Shown piece after piece: positions 63,605 to 64,000 of a DNA stretch of 64,000 nt. The stretch is from Bradyrhizobium ottawaense (GTDB taxonomy: Bacteria > Pseudomonadota > Alphaproteobacteria > Rhizobiales > Xanthobacteraceae): NCBI RefSeq assembly GCF_002278135.3, contig NZ_CP029425.2:5866001-5930000 (forward strand), given 5' to 3'. Every line of letters starts with the position of its first letter. Position 1 is the first letter of the stretch. The notes under the pieces are model-generated. The model was not told where the DNA came from and did not search any database. It saw only the letters and a list, made by a program, of their open reading frames with translations. Both the position numbers and the translations under genes were made by a program.

Positions 63605-64000
63605 GTGCCGCATTTCACGATTGAATATTCGGCCAATCTCGATGGCCGCCTCGATATCGCGGCGGTGTGCGAGATCGTGCGCAAGGCGGCGGTCGAGACC
63701 GGCATCTTCCCGCTCGGCGGCATCCGCGTCCGCGCCATCAGGTGCGAGCACTATGCGATCGCTGATAACAGGCAAGACTATGGCTTTCTCGACATGGTCC
63801 TGCGCATCGGCGAAGGCCGCGACCTTCCCACGCGCCAGAAAGCCGGCGAGCACGTCTTCCAGGCACTCTCCCGCCATCTCGATCCCGTCTTCGCTGCCAG
63901 CAAGTTCGCTTTGTCGTTCGACATGCAGATCAACGACAAGGACACCAGCTGGAAGCGCAACAACATCCACGACGCCCTGAAAGTGGAAGCCGCCCATGGA
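63605..64000 (+). CDS. hpaF: 5-carboxymethyl-2-hydroxymuconate isomerase HpaF (3' end outside window)
   Basis: Tautomerase-like isomerase of the homoprotocatechuate pathway. Starts at GTG 63605 with MPHFTIEYSANLDGRLDIAA, the usual N-terminal-proline beginning after Met removal. 132 codons are visible and the frame is still open at base 64000; full proteins are about 125-140 residues. SKFALSFDMQIND and TSWKRNNIHDAL are near the end. Confidence 0.88.
   Translation, partial: MPHFTIEYSANLDGRLDIAAVCEIVRKAAVETGIFPLGGIRVRAIRCEHYAIADNRQDYGFLDMVLRIGEGRDLPTRQKAGEHVFQALSRHLDPVFAASKFALSFDMQINDKDTSWKRNNIHDALKVEAAHG

Noticed and set aside
1..64000. tRNA, rRNA, CRISPR arrays, phage genes
   Set aside because: No cloverleaf with a GGTTCGAATCC-type arm, no regular spacer-repeat array and no phage structural genes were noticed by eye. 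A tRNAscan or CRISPR search would settle this.

Overview
The window is 64 kb of GC-rich alphaproteobacterial chromosome, most likely Bradyrhizobium or a very close relative in the Bradyrhizobiaceae. The case rests on four things: a complete hopanoid locus (hpnC, hpnD, hpnE, shc, hpnG, ispH, hpnH, hpnN, hpnO) plus the 2-methylase hpnP, many dispersed palindromic repeats of the kind common in that group, Tat-exported redox proteins, and split ethanolamine ammonia-lyase genes. No tRNA, rRNA, CRISPR array, prophage or plasmid feature was found.

Layout. 1-5.5 kb: the end of a PiT phosphate permease, an M20 amidohydrolase, a GMC oxidoreductase and an alpha/beta hydrolase. 5.7-8.4 kb: a tight four-gene unit encoding a Tat-exported metallophosphoesterase, an exported cupredoxin, an ECF sigma factor and its zinc-finger anti-sigma factor. 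8.4-9.15 kb: a small CPFCG protein and an orphan HigA-type antitoxin gene with a suspicious A7 tract at its start. 9.2-16.5 kb: hpnO, a DUF2147 protein, hpnN, ispH and hpnH. 16.5-20.5 kb: an accessory gap rich in repeats, with a secreted hydrolase and unknown small proteins. 20.6-26.4 kb: the hpnC-hpnD-hpnE-shc-hpnG operon on the minus strand, closed by a strong terminator. 26.5-30.2 kb: small secreted proteins and an intact IS5-type insertion sequence (27799-29322) with a target duplication.

30.2-36.7 kb: a second hopanoid-transporter-like RND protein, then eutB-hpnP-eutC on the minus strand, where the 2-methylhopanoid gene lies between the two ethanolamine ammonia-lyase subunit genes. 37-50 kb: a chemoreceptor, epoxide hydrolases with a LysR regulator, an acyl-CoA dehydrogenase, a branched-chain-amino-acid-type binding protein, an HdeD-like membrane protein, a Rieske-fused ferredoxin reductase with folE, another hydrolase and an HD-domain protein. 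50.4-57.1 kb: a three-gene transglutaminase / ATP-grasp-alpha-E / transglutaminase-DUF2126 operon, a predicted peptide-ligation system. 57.4-59.2 kb: an overlapping PAS protein and chemoreceptor, which look like a two-piece aerotaxis receptor. 59.4-64 kb: a GarD/UxaA-type dehydratase, an HpaI-type aldolase, and the start of a homoprotocatechuate pathway (hpaR, hpaH, hpaF) with a perfect palindromic operator.

How the genes work together. The hopanoid genes form an almost complete route from isoprenoid precursor (IspH), through squalene (HpnC/D/E) and hopene (Shc), to adenosylhopane (HpnH), ribosylhopane (HpnG), aminobacteriohopanetriol (HpnO), 2-methylation (HpnP) and outer-membrane delivery (HpnN). 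They lie in three blocks within 27 kb, separated by repeats, an IS and unrelated genes. Family and pathway assignments come from reading the translations and recalling family motifs. No database search was possible.
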